From the NCBI RefSeq assembly GCF_007097395.1, contig NZ_VKDC01000046.1, forward strand, positions 1-45,247: a stretch of DNA of 45,247 nt. Reading direction: 5' to 3'. Position 1 is the stretch's first letter; every line of letters starts with the position of its first letter. Source of the stretch: Fulvivirga sp. M361 (GTDB lineage: Bacteria; Bacteroidota; Bacteroidia; Cytophagales; Cyclobacteriaceae). Under the pieces are notes generated by a model. It was not told where the DNA came from, ran no database searches, and saw only the letters and a program-made list of their open reading frames with translations. Positions 1 through 8,046 of this stretch are shown piece by piece. A program made the translations under genes and the position numbers.

Positions 1-421
1 GTGAAACTCATAAGTGGTTCTTGAGATTCTTGATCAAAATGAGTTTGCCGAAAATATCCGCATTATAAATGCTACATGTTGGGGCTTAGAAAGAAAATAG
101 GAACGCATTACGCTTTGCTAAATGCGCTCCAGAGCCTGCTCGACTGCAACTCTCACCTGGCGTACATATAGCGATAGCATTACGTGTGCAGGTTTAGGAA
201 TAGGATTACAACCGTAAGGAATTTTGACGGGTGCAGCAGTTTCTCCATTCTAAGGAGATTACCACGGCTTTTCTGCACTAAACACAGCCATACACAACAG
301 CCCTTGGATACAGTGCCAACTCGATAATGCTGCAACCAGTTAGTACCGAAAATATGAAACAAAACCGGTCCTCATTTTAAAATATCAATCGTCATTAAGG
401 TAAATCTTAAAACTTGGTGAA
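1..421. other. Gene-poor left edge with a possible 3' gene tail
   Basis: No complete gene is convincing here. On the plus strand, bases 14-100 are open and end in TAG. The translation ends in NATCWGLERK and reads like a protein tail, but it is preceded by an in-frame TAA at 11-13, so if it is a gene end it is frameshifted or decayed. A weak hairpin (arms CGCATT at 104-109 and AATGCG at 121-126) follows. Bases 130-421 hold nothing I can support. A 60-codon minus-strand open frame at 180-362 has no recognisable features and was not accepted. Confidence 0.3.
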
Positions 422-1012
422 ATGAAAGTATTAAAAATTAACTCCAGTGCAGCAAAAGGAACCTCCATTAGTCGAAATGAGGTAGAGGCCATTATTTCAG
501 AAATACTGGCCAAATACCCCAACGCGAAGGTAACGGATAGAGATGTAGCCTACGATAACTTACCCTTTCCTGATGATACGTTCGTAGATGCTATTTTTCA
601 TCAGGGAGAGTTGAATGAAGAGCAACAAAAAGCTATACAATTGTCTGATAACCTTGTAAATGAATTTATGGAGAGTGATATTTTAGTAATAGGCGCTCCT
701 ATGTACAATTTTGGGATACCGGCGTGTTTGAAAGCTTATTTTGATTTAGTAGCAAGGGCGGGGAAAACATTTCAATATAGTGAACAGGGTTATCCTGTCG
801 GATTAGTTGAAAATAAAAAAGCCATTATCGCGATAACTACCGGAGGTGTCTCCTTAGGAAGTCCGATGGATTTTTCTAAAGGCTATATTTCCACTTTTTT
901 AGGTTTTTTAGGGATACGGGATATTGAGTTTATAGAACTGGATGAAAATAGATTTAGGTATGAAGAAAAAAGAAAGATGGCCAATGAAAAGTTAGCGTCA
1001 ATCTTCCAATAA
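422..1012 (+). CDS. azoR: FMN-dependent NADH-azoreductase
   Basis: Flavodoxin-like-fold NAD(P)H:FMN oxidoreductase of the AzoR family, 196 residues, the usual length. Such enzymes reduce azo compounds and quinones in the cytoplasm by a two-electron flavin mechanism. Visible family features are the N-terminal strand KVLKINSSA followed by a phosphate-binding Ser/Thr loop (GTSISR), the PMYNFGIPACLKAYFD segment near residues 97-113 that binds FMN and builds the dimer interface, the TTGG turn near 140, and FLGFLGI near 160. The ATG at 422 is in an A-rich context with no strong Shine-Dalgarno sequence. The gene stands alone and is followed by a nested hairpin that may end transcription. Family assignment is secure; the physiological substrate is not known. 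Confidence 0.9.
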   Translation: MKVLKINSSAAKGTSISRNEVEAIISEILAKYPNAKVTDRDVAYDNLPFPDDTFVDAIFHQGELNEEQQKAIQLSDNLVNEFMESDILVIGAPMYNFGIPACLKAYFDLVARAGKTFQYSEQGYPVGLVENKKAIIAITTGGVSLGSPMDFSKGYISTFLGFLGIRDIEFIELDENRFRYEEKRKMANEKLASIFQ

Positions 1013-1088
1013 AACGGCCGTGTGTTACAGACATCCCTACATTACTATTACGAGCAATGTTCAAATGGCGGTTGAAAGATTAAAGTTG

Positions 1089-1137
1089 GCAGTAGGCAAT
1101 AATCAGTAAGCAACCTACTGATTTTTTTGCCTACTGC
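1089..1137 (+). terminator. Nested hairpin with T-tract downstream of azoR
   Basis: Outer arms GCAGTAGGCAA (1089-1099) and TTGCCTACTGC (1127-1137) are perfectly complementary over 11 bp. Inner arms AATCAGTA (1101-1108) and TACTGATT (1116-1123) pair over 8 bp around a 7-base loop, and a run of seven T at 1122-1128 follows the inner stem. AGTTGGC (1084-1090) can also pair with GCCAACT (1143-1149). The inner stem plus T-run resembles an intrinsic terminator. The modular GGCAGTAGGCA-like arms also look like an intergenic palindromic repeat. Confidence 0.55.
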
Positions 1138-1450
1138 TCCTTGCCAACTGATCAAATAGCGTTCATCCTCTAACCCTATACGTCCGTGAGGATTAACCGG
1201 ACACTTGACTCAAAAGACCATCAGGGTGAGCCACAAGCCTGTAATGTAATAAAGGTAATACCTGATGTACTGGTCTGCCTTATACACTCAAAAATGACCA
1301 AGGTTGGTCATTGTATCAGCTTCATGTTATAGCTTACTTTGCGGGTTAGTAATTAAAGACGTCAAAAAAGCCAATAATCAAGTCCGGCATAGCAATTAGT
1401 AAAATGTAACCTTCCATACTGATTTTTGTAGAAGTAAGACAAACCAGATT
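1138..1450. other. Gap upstream of the amine oxidase operon
   Basis: About 310 bp without a supportable gene. It holds the palindrome listed at 1293-1312 and presumably the promoter of the downstream three-gene operon, but I could not place a clear TAnnTTTG element. Confidence 0.4.
1293..1312. promoter_or_regulatory. Near-perfect palindrome, candidate operator
   Basis: Arms AATGACCAA and TTGGTCATT are exact inverted complements (9 bp each) around a 2-bp GG spacer. The site lies about 140 bp upstream of the amine oxidase start and is the only strong dyad in this gap. The compact symmetry suggests a homodimeric regulator site; the regulator is unknown. Confidence 0.45.
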
Positions 1451-2620
1451 TTGACAAGAAAGGAATTTATACACATTTGCGGACTGTTCGGGCTTGGGTT
1501 ACCGTTTCATACTGCATTAGCTTCGGGAAGCACCCCATCAAAATCAACCTTTTCAGGAAAGGTCATCATTATCGGAGCCGGGGCAGCAGGGTTATCGGCG
1601 GGATATTTACTGAAGCAACGGGGAATTGATTTCAAAATCCTTGAAGCAGCTCCCGGTTATGGTGGTAGAATGAAAACCAACCATGACTTTGCAGACTTCC
1701 CTATTCCATTAGGTGCGGAGTGGGTCACCTCAAATACCCTTCCTTTTAATCAAATTGTTGGTAACAGAACTGCAGTTGAAAAAATTGATACCGTAGGATA
1801 CACACAAAACGATGAATATGGGGTTTGGTATAATGATAAACTGGTTAGAGGAGACCTTGGCAAACTCAATTATCGAAAATTTATCAATAGCTCCTGGCTC
1901 AATTTTTTCGAAGAATTTATTATCCCTGCGGTAACACAGCATATTCACTATCAAACTGCAGTCCGGTTAATCAATTATTCTGATAAGAAAGTAATAGTAA
2001 AAACACAAACATCTGAATTCACAGCAGATCGGATAATTGTAACCGCTCCAATCACGATGCTTCAGAATGAAACCATACGCTTTACACCTGCATTATCAAA
2101 AAAGAAATTAAATGCGATCAACAATGCTTCGATGTGGGACGGCTTGAAAGTGTTTATGGAATTTAAAAAGAAATTTTATCCCGCATTTACAGACCTCATC
2201 ATTCATCCTGAAACGGATGGGCAGGTATCTTACTATGACGCCTCTTTCGGGCAGAACAGTAAAAAAAATGTGCTGGGGCTATTTGCTGTTGGCAAACCTG
2301 CGAAAAAATACGGAGCATATCATCAAGATGATCTGAAGGATCACCTGTTAAGTGAGCTGGATGAGATCTTTGAAGGCCAGGCCAGTCCCAACTATCTCAA
2401 ACACATTACTCAAAATTGGTCAAATGAACCCTTTATTGAATGTGCCTACCTCAACGATTATGAAGACAGTAAAATAATTCGCACACTTCAGGAGTCAGTA
2501 GCAGATAAGATATTTTTTGCCGGAGATGGTTATACTTCCGGTAATGATTGGGGAAATGTACACAATGCGATAGAATCAGCCAGGCAGAGTGTTAATGAAA
2601 TCCTGGACGAGTATAATTAG
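1451..2620 (+). CDS. Flavin-containing amine oxidase (FAD-dependent oxidoreductase), exported-type N-terminus
   Basis: 389 residues of the flavin monoamine oxidase family, which oxidises amines with FAD and oxygen. The Rossmann dinucleotide motif GAGAAG with its following helix is near residues 42-60, with the acidic ILEA end of strand 2 and the GGRM motif near 73. The C-terminal FAGD flavin-binding motif is near residue 358, followed by HNAIESARQSV. The N-terminus (TRKEFIHICGLFGLGLP) resembles a Tat-type signal with a single Arg-Lys pair. The start is TTG at 1451; no in-frame ATG lies just upstream, and this start keeps the signal intact. The gene is 8 bp from the next, forming an operon with the two exported proteins that follow. 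The exact substrate cannot be read from sequence. Confidence 0.85.
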   Translation: MTRKEFIHICGLFGLGLPFHTALASGSTPSKSTFSGKVIIIGAGAAGLSAGYLLKQRGIDFKILEAAPGYGGRMKTNHDFADFPIPLGAEWVTSNTLPFNQIVGNRTAVEKIDTVGYTQNDEYGVWYNDKLVRGDLGKLNYRKFINSSWLNFFEEFIIPAVTQHIHYQTAVRLINYSDKKVIVKTQTSEFTADRIIVTAPITMLQNETIRFTPALSKKKLNAINNASMWDGLKVFMEFKKKFYPAFTDLIIHPETDGQVSYYDASFGQNSKKNVLGLFAVGKPAKKYGAYHQDDLKDHLLSELDEIFEGQASPNYLKHITQNWSNEPFIECAYLNDYEDSKIIRTLQESVADKIFFAGDGYTSGNDWGNVHNAIESARQSVNEILDEYN

Positions 2621-2628
2621 TAAGTTAC

Positions 2629-3006
2629 ATGAAGCATTTTTTAGCACTTTTTTCGTTCTTTATCACTGGTAATCTATACGCACAAAAAATAGATAAAGAA
2701 GACTTGTACAGAACGTGGTATCTGGATAAATATTCCGATGCAACTGAATATTATCAGCCACCCAAAAAGGAAACGGATGACTTTATCACCTTCCATAAGA
2801 ACATGACATTCAATGCAAAAACGGAAGGTGAATTGAGTTCAGGAACGTGGATGCTGAATACAAATGGTAATTATCTCGAATTGAAATATGAACGTAACGA
2901 CTCAGAAAAGTTGTACATCTACTTCCTTTCCACAAGGTCTTTAGTGTTGATGTATGATACAGATGAATACAGGATCTGGGAAGTCCATTACGTATCAGGC
3001 AAATGA
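2629..3006 (+). CDS. Small exported lipocalin-like protein
   Basis: 125 residues with an N-terminal signal peptide (MKHFLALFSFFITGNLYAQ, cleavage after AQ or at YA/Q). The mature part has the alternating-strand pattern of lipocalin-like domains: an early YRTWYLD strand, FITFHKNMTFNA, SGTWML and LELKYE. Such proteins are common in Bacteroidota and are usually of unknown ligand. It lies 8 bp after the amine oxidase gene and 10 bp before the next, so co-transcription is likely. The fold call rests on pattern alone; function is unknown. Confidence 0.7.
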   Translation: MKHFLALFSFFITGNLYAQKIDKEDLYRTWYLDKYSDATEYYQPPKKETDDFITFHKNMTFNAKTEGELSSGTWMLNTNGNYLELKYERNDSEKLYIYFLSTRSLVLMYDTDEYRIWEVHYVSGK

Positions 3007-3016
3007 CCATTTGAGA

Positions 3017-4084
3017 ATGAAATCGCTTTTTTTATTTATAGCGTTTTTATTAACGCAAGTTAAGGTTTACGCCCAGGAAACTGTCGCACTAAGGGCTGTC
3101 GGATTTGATGCAGGCGTACATCGCATTCATGTGGCAGACGTCCTGGATGACCGGGATGAACAGTATTTAGGTACTCATAAAAATCCGAACGGCAATGAAG
3201 TGAAATTATACCTGGACAAGGGAGCGGCAAGTTCGATCAAGCAGTTCTATGCTATTTCATTACCCCATCAAGAACATAGCAAACCTATCTACATTAAGAT
3301 CTTAGCGCTAAATGTCCAGGAATCCAAAAGAAGGATGAACGATGGTATTGCCAGAATTGCCAGAGCACATATAGATGTAGTCTTTCTTGAAAAGAATGGA
3401 GGAAAACTTCATGAAGTCTTCAGTATAAAACATAATGAGGACCAGGTTTTTGGACTAGAGGATAAGCAGGGGTTGTATGTAACACACGAGAAAAGGATCA
3501 GGGCCGCTCTTGAATACTGCATGTTAGCTTTTTTAAACAATTATCAAGTGAGTGACCAAACAACCAACCATTTTACAAAGCCTGAAGAGGGTTATGTAGT
3601 GGATACAAAGTTGGGCCAATGGTTCAACCTGGTAACCATAAAAGGAATGCGGAGTTCGTATTTTGAAGGTTACGGAATAAGCTATACTGGCTTCGTGGAC
3701 AATAAAAAAGGGCTTATTAAACCTTATGAAGCCTCTTTTGAGGTCACCTGGGCACGCCCCGGGATAGCCGCTGAAAATGGCTTTAAAGATGTTAACTCAT
3801 TTGTGTTCAGACCGGAGTTGTATTTTATTTACAAAAGGTTGGCACGCGGCATCTACGGATCTTTAAGTGCTAACATACCCATAGGATATGAGATATTGGA
3901 AGATTTCGAGCAGAATAACTCATTCAACTTTGTGATCGGCTTAGGGGCAAGTCAAGGCATTCGATGCATACCGTGGGAAAAACAAGGTATTGTTTTTGGC
4001 GTAGATTTTTTCCAGCAATTTGAGACATCTAAAGTCTACAGCACCGACTTTGGTGTAGAGCTTGTATTGGGAATTAATTTTTGA
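3017..4084 (+). CDS. Exported protein with beta-barrel-like C-terminus, unknown function
   Basis: The open frame extends back to 2954, but the ATG at 3017 opens a clean signal peptide (MKSLFLFIAFLLTQVKVYAQ) and avoids overlap with the preceding gene, so I use it (355 residues). The first half is mixed alpha/beta and unrecognised. From about residue 230 it shows amphipathic strands (FRPELYFIYKRL, IYGSLSANIPIGYE, FNFVIGLGASQG, TDFGVELVLGINF) and ends in Phe, as outer-membrane barrels often do. That suggests outer-membrane association, by inference only. It is the third gene of the amine oxidase operon. Confidence 0.65.
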   Translation: MKSLFLFIAFLLTQVKVYAQETVALRAVGFDAGVHRIHVADVLDDRDEQYLGTHKNPNGNEVKLYLDKGAASSIKQFYAISLPHQEHSKPIYIKILALNVQESKRRMNDGIARIARAHIDVVFLEKNGGKLHEVFSIKHNEDQVFGLEDKQGLYVTHEKRIRAALEYCMLAFLNNYQVSDQTTNHFTKPEEGYVVDTKLGQWFNLVTIKGMRSSYFEGYGISYTGFVDNKKGLIKPYEASFEVTWARPGIAAENGFKDVNSFVFRPELYFIYKRLARGIYGSLSANIPIGYEILEDFEQNNSFNFVIGLGASQGIRCIPWEKQGIVFGVDFFQQFETSKVYSTDFGVELVLGINF

Positions 4085-4606
4085 CGATACGTCAGAACAG
4101 AACTGATATCAACTGTAGCAAAGGCCCATTACTTTAAACCGATGTATGGTTCACTTTCCCACCCGATGCAGATAACAACAGCGTAAAGCAAGTTGGTGCA
4201 GAAATAAGTAAAATCCAGGTATTTTATATATACATATGCATTCTCTTTGGCGGATGTTTTATCAAGAGACTTTTCCACATTGGTAGTAGAGTTTCGAACA
4301 AACCTTGAAATGAAAATTGACAGTCAAACGTCTTTTTAAAAGTACAAGAAAGAGTCATACCAACACCTGAAGAGATAAAAGCATTACACCATCCTCAGTG
4401 TTACTATAGCGTATTTAGAAAGTAAGTCAAGAATCTGATCATCGATAGGTCATCAATCCGGAAAAATCTAATGACACCTAATTATGCTTTTAGGCAAAGA
4501 AAATGCAGTCCGAACGAAGATTCCATCAAGTTATGAGAGATAATAATGTTACACTGTTTTAATCACCAAAGTGGAATTTGCTGGATTAACTATAAACACA
4601 CTATGG

Positions 4607-4631
4607 ATGTATGATATATTGAGTCATACAT
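4607..4631. promoter_or_regulatory. Inverted repeat upstream of toxin-antitoxin pair
   Basis: ATGTATGA (4607-4614) and TCATACAT (4624-4631) are exact 8-bp inverted complements around a 9-bp spacer. The site lies about 93 bp upstream of the toxin start. XRE-type antitoxins often autoregulate from such dyads, but this one is far from the predicted -7 element, so the link is tentative. Confidence 0.35.
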
Positions 4632-4688
4632 AAATGTCCTTGCTAATTTACACGAATACCTGACTTCTGACTGTAATGGCTACCAAAG

Positions 4689-4719
4689 TTTCACTTTAGT
4701 GCAACAATTATTACCTTTG
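4689..4719 (+). promoter_or_regulatory. Bacteroidota-type promoter of the toxin-antitoxin operon
   Basis: A TTTC (4689-4692) and TACCTTTG (4712-4719) are separated by 19 bp, close to the known TTTG-N19-TAnnTTTG consensus with a full match to the -7 element. The GTG start codon follows after only four bases, so the predicted transcript would be leaderless. Confidence 0.5.
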
Positions 4720-4723
4720 AATC

Positions 4724-5068
4724 GTGAGTAATAAACAAAGAACTGTTATTTTCTACAAAGACTATTTTGAATCCTTCTATCTAAAACAAGCAGAAAAGGT
4801 TCAAAAGAAAATAGTTTGGACGTTGAGTTTGATAGAAGAACTTAAGGTCATCCCAGAAACTTATCTAAAACACTTGAAAGGTGCGGAAGGGCTATATGAA
4901 GTGAGAGTTCAAGTAGGAAGTAATATATTTAGAATCTTCTGTTTCTTTGATATGGGACAATTGGTGGTTCTGATGAATGGATTTCAAAAAAAGACACAGA
5001 AAACACCGAAAAATGTGATTTACAAGGCATTGAAAATAAAAAAAGAATATGAGCAAGAAAGAAAATAA
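4724..5068 (+). CDS. higB: RelE/HigB-type toxin (phage-derived Gp49-like family)
   Basis: 114 residues of the HigB2/Gp49-like branch of the RelE superfamily, which are usually ribosome-dependent mRNA endoribonucleases. Visible family features are the central L-x-G-A-x-GLYEVRV strand (about residues 47-57), the FRIFCFFD strand pair, the VVLMNGFQKKTQKTP segment (about 79-93) and a basic helical C-terminus. The start is GTG at 4724, directly after a strong -7 element. The stop overlaps the antitoxin gene by 20 bp, giving the toxin-first order typical of HigBA. The surrounding gaps look decayed. Family is secure; activity is inferred. Confidence 0.85.
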   Translation: MSNKQRTVIFYKDYFESFYLKQAEKVQKKIVWTLSLIEELKVIPETYLKHLKGAEGLYEVRVQVGSNIFRIFCFFDMGQLVVLMNGFQKKTQKTPKNVIYKALKIKKEYEQERK

Positions 5069-5354
5069 CACTATGACATTGGATCAATTTAAGGATAAAC
5101 ATATTGGTCAAGTCGGAACATCTAAGCGTGACAATCTGGAAGAGGGGTATGAGAACTTCAAACTTGGCGCATTAATCCATGAAGCGAGACTAGAGAAAGG
5201 ACTTACCCAGACTCAGCTAGCTGAAAAAATAGGTACTAGCAAATCTTATATTTCAAAGATTGAAAATAACCTTAAAGAGGTTCGCCTTTCAACGCTGAAA
5301 AAGATAGTAGAGCTTGGCTTAGGTGGGCAAATTGAGCTATCAATAAAATTCTAG
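5049..5354 (+). CDS. higA: HigA-type XRE-family antitoxin
   Basis: 101 residues with a C-terminal helix-turn-helix of the Cro/C1 (XRE) type at about residues 37-90: LIHEARLEKGLTQTQLAEKI then GTSKSYISKIENN. This domain binds operator DNA; the N-terminal 35 residues are likely involved in toxin contact. The gene overlaps the toxin by 20 bp and is read in another frame, implying coupled translation. The ATG at 5049 is used; the ATG at 5073 (MTLDQF) is an alternative. HigA proteins usually repress their own operon. Identity is based on the motif and the pairing. Confidence 0.87.
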   Translation: MSKKENNTMTLDQFKDKHIGQVGTSKRDNLEEGYENFKLGALIHEARLEKGLTQTQLAEKIGTSKSYISKIENNLKEVRLSTLKKIVELGLGGQIELSIKF

Positions 5355-5765
5355 AAAAAAGCTGATAATCGAGCACACAGGTCACCCTGCCCCTGTCTCA
5401 CTCTGATTATGATTTTATTCTGTCCAAGCTACCTTTAATAGCACCCTATTTAGCCCAAGCAGCTACATACTAACTCTATCGAAACAGAAATCAACTTCAA
5501 ATGACCAAAAGTACGTACCCCCATAGATGTCTGGAAAGGTTTAATGTCACTTAAGTAACTCTCGCGAAAAAAGAAAAAAACAGTCAAATTGACTATGAAC
5601 AGCTGGACTTCTCAGATAAGTCATTGAACCTATTAAAAAAGCCAACGAATCTATTTCTCACTTAATTTGTAAAGTGAATCAACTCACTTGATCATTGATG
5701 TGTATCATCCGGATTACGGGAAGCCATCCGGGTCAAAAATGAGACCTGGTTATGGAGAAATCTTT
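5355..5765. other. Gap with a protein-like open stretch without a start
   Basis: About 410 bp without a supportable gene. Plus-strand codons 5555-5662 (36 codons) end at a TAA at 5663 and read as plausible protein (IDYEQLDFSDKSLNLLKKP) with no start codon, so this may be a decayed fragment. The open frame of the next gene extends to 5688, but that extension is not typical of its family. Confidence 0.35.
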
Positions 5766-6740
5766 ATGAAAGCCATTGTATGTACAAAATACGGATCTCC
5801 GGCCACGCTTCAGATAAAAGAGCTGGCAAAACCTGTACCTCAAAAGAATGAGGTACTAGTAAAAATACATGCTACTGCAATAAATGACTATGACTGGAGC
5901 ATGGTACGAGGTAAACCCTATCTATACCGCCTGATGTTCGGGTTGTTCAGCCCCAAAAAACAAATACCCGGTATGGAGCTGGCAGGCAAAGTTGAGGCAG
6001 TTGGTGCAGGTGCAACGTCTTTTAAGCCGGGTGACCTGGTCTATGGAGATATATCTGACTACGGTTTCGGCAGTTTTGCCGAATACATTTGCATCCATGA
6101 GAAAGCACTTGCCCCTAAACCTGATAAGATGACTTTTGAAGAAGCTGCCTCTATTCCTCATGCCTCTCTGCTTGCCGTACAGGGGCTGATCGATGTTGGG
6201 GAGATCCTGCAAGGGCAAAAGGTATTGATTAATGGAGCCGGCGGCGGAATGGGTATCTTTGGCTTCCAGATAGCCCGGCTGTATGGGGCTGAGGTCACCG
6301 GAGTGGATACCGGTGATAAGCTCAATCGAATGAAGTCCATTGGTTTCGATCATATCGTTGATTACAAAAAAGAGGATTTTACCAAAAATGGGCAGCGCTA
6401 TGATCTGATCCTGGATGCCAAGACCAACCGTCAGACATTCGCCTATTTGAGGTCTTTAAAACCTCAAGGTAAATATGTTACCGTTGGCGGATACCTGACT
6501 AATCTTCTGCAATTATTCTTCCTGAAGCGATGGGTTTCCTTATTCAGTAATAAAAGTATGCATATCGTAGCCCTAAAACCCAACAAAGACCTCACCTATG
6601 TCAGTAAGCTTTTCGAGGGAGGTAAGGTAAAGCCGGTGATAGACGGACCATATGCGTTGGACGAAGTCCCTCAAATACTTCAGTATTTTGGCGATGGGAA
6701 ACATACCGGAAAAGTAGTGATATCCCTGTTGCACTCCTAA
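5766..6740 (+). CDS. NAD(P)-dependent alcohol dehydrogenase, zinc-independent MDR (quinone oxidoreductase-like)
   Basis: 324 residues of the medium-chain dehydrogenase/reductase superfamily, oxidising alcohols or reducing quinones and enones with NAD(P)H. The GroES-like domain comes first (KAIVCTKYGSPATL, then a PGMELAGKVEAVG segment near residues 66-78), followed by the Rossmann fold with VLINGAGGGMGIFGFQIA near 155-172. Canonical structural-zinc cysteines are absent, which fits the quinone oxidoreductase branch. The frame is open from 5688, but the ATG at 5766 has a GGAG-containing upstream stretch and matches the usual MKAIV start. It stands alone and is followed by the ArsR module. Confidence 0.85.
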   Translation: MKAIVCTKYGSPATLQIKELAKPVPQKNEVLVKIHATAINDYDWSMVRGKPYLYRLMFGLFSPKKQIPGMELAGKVEAVGAGATSFKPGDLVYGDISDYGFGSFAEYICIHEKALAPKPDKMTFEEAASIPHASLLAVQGLIDVGEILQGQKVLINGAGGGMGIFGFQIARLYGAEVTGVDTGDKLNRMKSIGFDHIVDYKKEDFTKNGQRYDLILDAKTNRQTFAYLRSLKPQGKYVTVGGYLTNLLQLFFLKRWVSLFSNKSMHIVALKPNKDLTYVSKLFEGGKVKPVIDGPYALDEVPQILQYFGDGKHTGKVVISLLHS

Positions 6741-6884
6741 GACACTGTAAAATGAGACTCGAAGCCACCAAACCCTGCATAGTGAAGAACTGAACAGCTA
6801 CAAGCTTTTAGTAATGATCAACAGAGCAGCGGTGAATTCAATGGTCAGCCAAGCCATTTCCATAGATTTTCCAAAAATATTTGC

Positions 6885-6900
6885 GTAACCGAACGATTAC
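6885..6900. promoter_or_regulatory. Imperfect palindrome, likely ArsR-family operator
   Basis: GTAACCGAACGATTAC is symmetric at 12 of 16 positions and lies 34 bp upstream of the ArsR-type gene. ArsR-family regulators that pair with AHSA1 proteins usually repress their own promoter from such dyads. Confidence 0.5.
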
Positions 6901-6933
6901 ACTTATACTTATAACCGATAAGCCGCACAACTT

Positions 6934-7272
6934 ATGAGAAGAGACGTTTTTCAAGCGATTGCAGACCCGGTAAGGAGGGACATTATTGATTTGCTGGCAG
7001 AGGATTCTTTAACCGTCAATGCCGTAGCGGAAAAGTTCGAGATAAGCCGACCTGCCATATCCAAACATATCAAGATACTCAGTGAGTGTGGTCTGGTAAA
7101 AACTATATCCAAAGGAAGAGAACGCCATTGCATCATAGTTCCTGAAGAATTGAGCAGGGTTTCTGCCTGGGTAGAACGACATCGCAAACTATGGGAGCAA
7201 AAACTGGATTCCTTTGAAGAATACCTGAATGAATTAAAACGAAAAAATGAAGCAGATGAACGAGACAAATGA
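6934..7272 (+). CDS. ArsR-family winged-helix transcriptional regulator
   Basis: 112 residues. The winged helix is complete: FQAIADPVRRDIIDLLAED opens the domain, VNAVAEKFEISRPAISKHIK is the recognition helix-turn-helix (about residues 28-50), and GLVKTISKGRERHCIIV is the wing. It lacks the metal-binding Cys motif of arsenic or cadmium sensors, as in the subgroup paired with SRPBCC/AHSA1 proteins. It overlaps the following AHSA1 gene by 26 bp, so the two are coupled. Autorepression from the upstream palindrome is likely by analogy. Confidence 0.9.
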   Translation: MRRDVFQAIADPVRRDIIDLLAEDSLTVNAVAEKFEISRPAISKHIKILSECGLVKTISKGRERHCIIVPEELSRVSAWVERHRKLWEQKLDSFEEYLNELKRKNEADERDK

Positions 7273-7720
7273 CATTGAAAAACGGACGCTTACCATTAAA
7301 AGAACACTGAAGGCTCCGCGGAAACTGGTTTGGGAAGCCTGGACCCAACCGGAACACATCGCCCATTGGTGGGGACCGCATGGCATGAAAACCACCATCA
7401 GGAAACATAATTTCACAGTGGGTGGTGAATGGGAGTACTCCATGACCATGCCGGATGGTAAGGATTTTATCTCACACGGAATCTATTCCAATATTAAAGT
7501 GCCCGAGCTTATCGAAACATCTGCCAATTTTATACCTATGACCGAAGGAGTCACCATCGTGGTCAGCTTCATTGACGCACAAGAAAACACCGAATTTGTT
7601 TTTAAGGTGATCCATCCTACAGAAGCGTATTGCAGGCAGCAGGAAGAAATGGGTTTCATGAATGGTTGGGGGTCTGTTTTTGATGGAATGGAAAGGTATT
7701 TAAGTACGTTGGCAGCATAA
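7247..7720 (+). CDS. SRPBCC (AHSA1/START-like) domain protein
   Basis: 157 residues, a single AHSA1-type SRPBCC hydrophobic-pocket domain. Features are LTIKRTLKAPRKLVWEAWTQ, the EHIAHWWGP motif, FTVGGEWEYSM, and the C-terminal helix MNGWGSVFDGMERYL. Proteins of this type bind small hydrophobic ligands; none is indicated here. ATG at 7247 overlaps the regulator gene; ATG at 7256 is equally possible. The regulator-plus-SRPBCC arrangement is a common small bacterial operon whose inducer is usually unknown. Confidence 0.87.
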   Translation: MKQMNETNDIEKRTLTIKRTLKAPRKLVWEAWTQPEHIAHWWGPHGMKTTIRKHNFTVGGEWEYSMTMPDGKDFISHGIYSNIKVPELIETSANFIPMTEGVTIVVSFIDAQENTEFVFKVIHPTEAYCRQQEEMGFMNGWGSVFDGMERYLSTLAA

Positions 7721-8046
7721 AAGGACTGTTGCGAATACTGCACGTAAAATAGCTCCTCCTAAGAACCTGGAAAGGAGAACGCCATACAAACCGGCCCTTA
7801 TAAACAAGCTATACGTATCTGCCGAAGTGTTGATAAAGGGATAGAACTTACCATCATTGACTGGTCCGGATTACCTGTTACTAACGTTAAGCAAAGATGG
7901 GAATCCATTTGCCAACAACTACAAGCATCTAGTCCACGAATAAATGATGAAGCTAAATCTTTTCAAGGGTTGCTAATAATTATTTTAGTGAAGGAACACC
8001 TGTTTTATTGTTATTTACCAGTAAGCAGTAGAATTACTATTAAAAA
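7721..8046. other. Gap holding an open frame without a start (7763-8068)
   Basis: About 101 codons of the plus strand are open from 7763 to a TAA at 8066-8068 with no ATG near the beginning. The translation (for example GIELTIIDWSGLPVTNVKQ) reads like protein and runs into the Crp/Fnr start region in another frame. I recognise no family. It may be a gene remnant that lost its 5' end. Confidence 0.3.

Larger units (their letters stand above)
4085..4723. other. 639-bp gap with possible decayed coding sequence
   Basis: No intact gene. A plus-strand stretch of about 34 codons ending near 4424 reads VIPTPEEIKALHHPQCYY before a stop and is protein-like, but it has no start and no identifiable family. 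The right end holds an inverted repeat (4607-4631) and the toxin promoter (4689-4719), listed separately. Confidence 0.35.

Noticed and set aside
180-362. 60-codon minus-strand frame
   Set aside because: No signal peptide, domain or plausible start context; composition is not protein-like.
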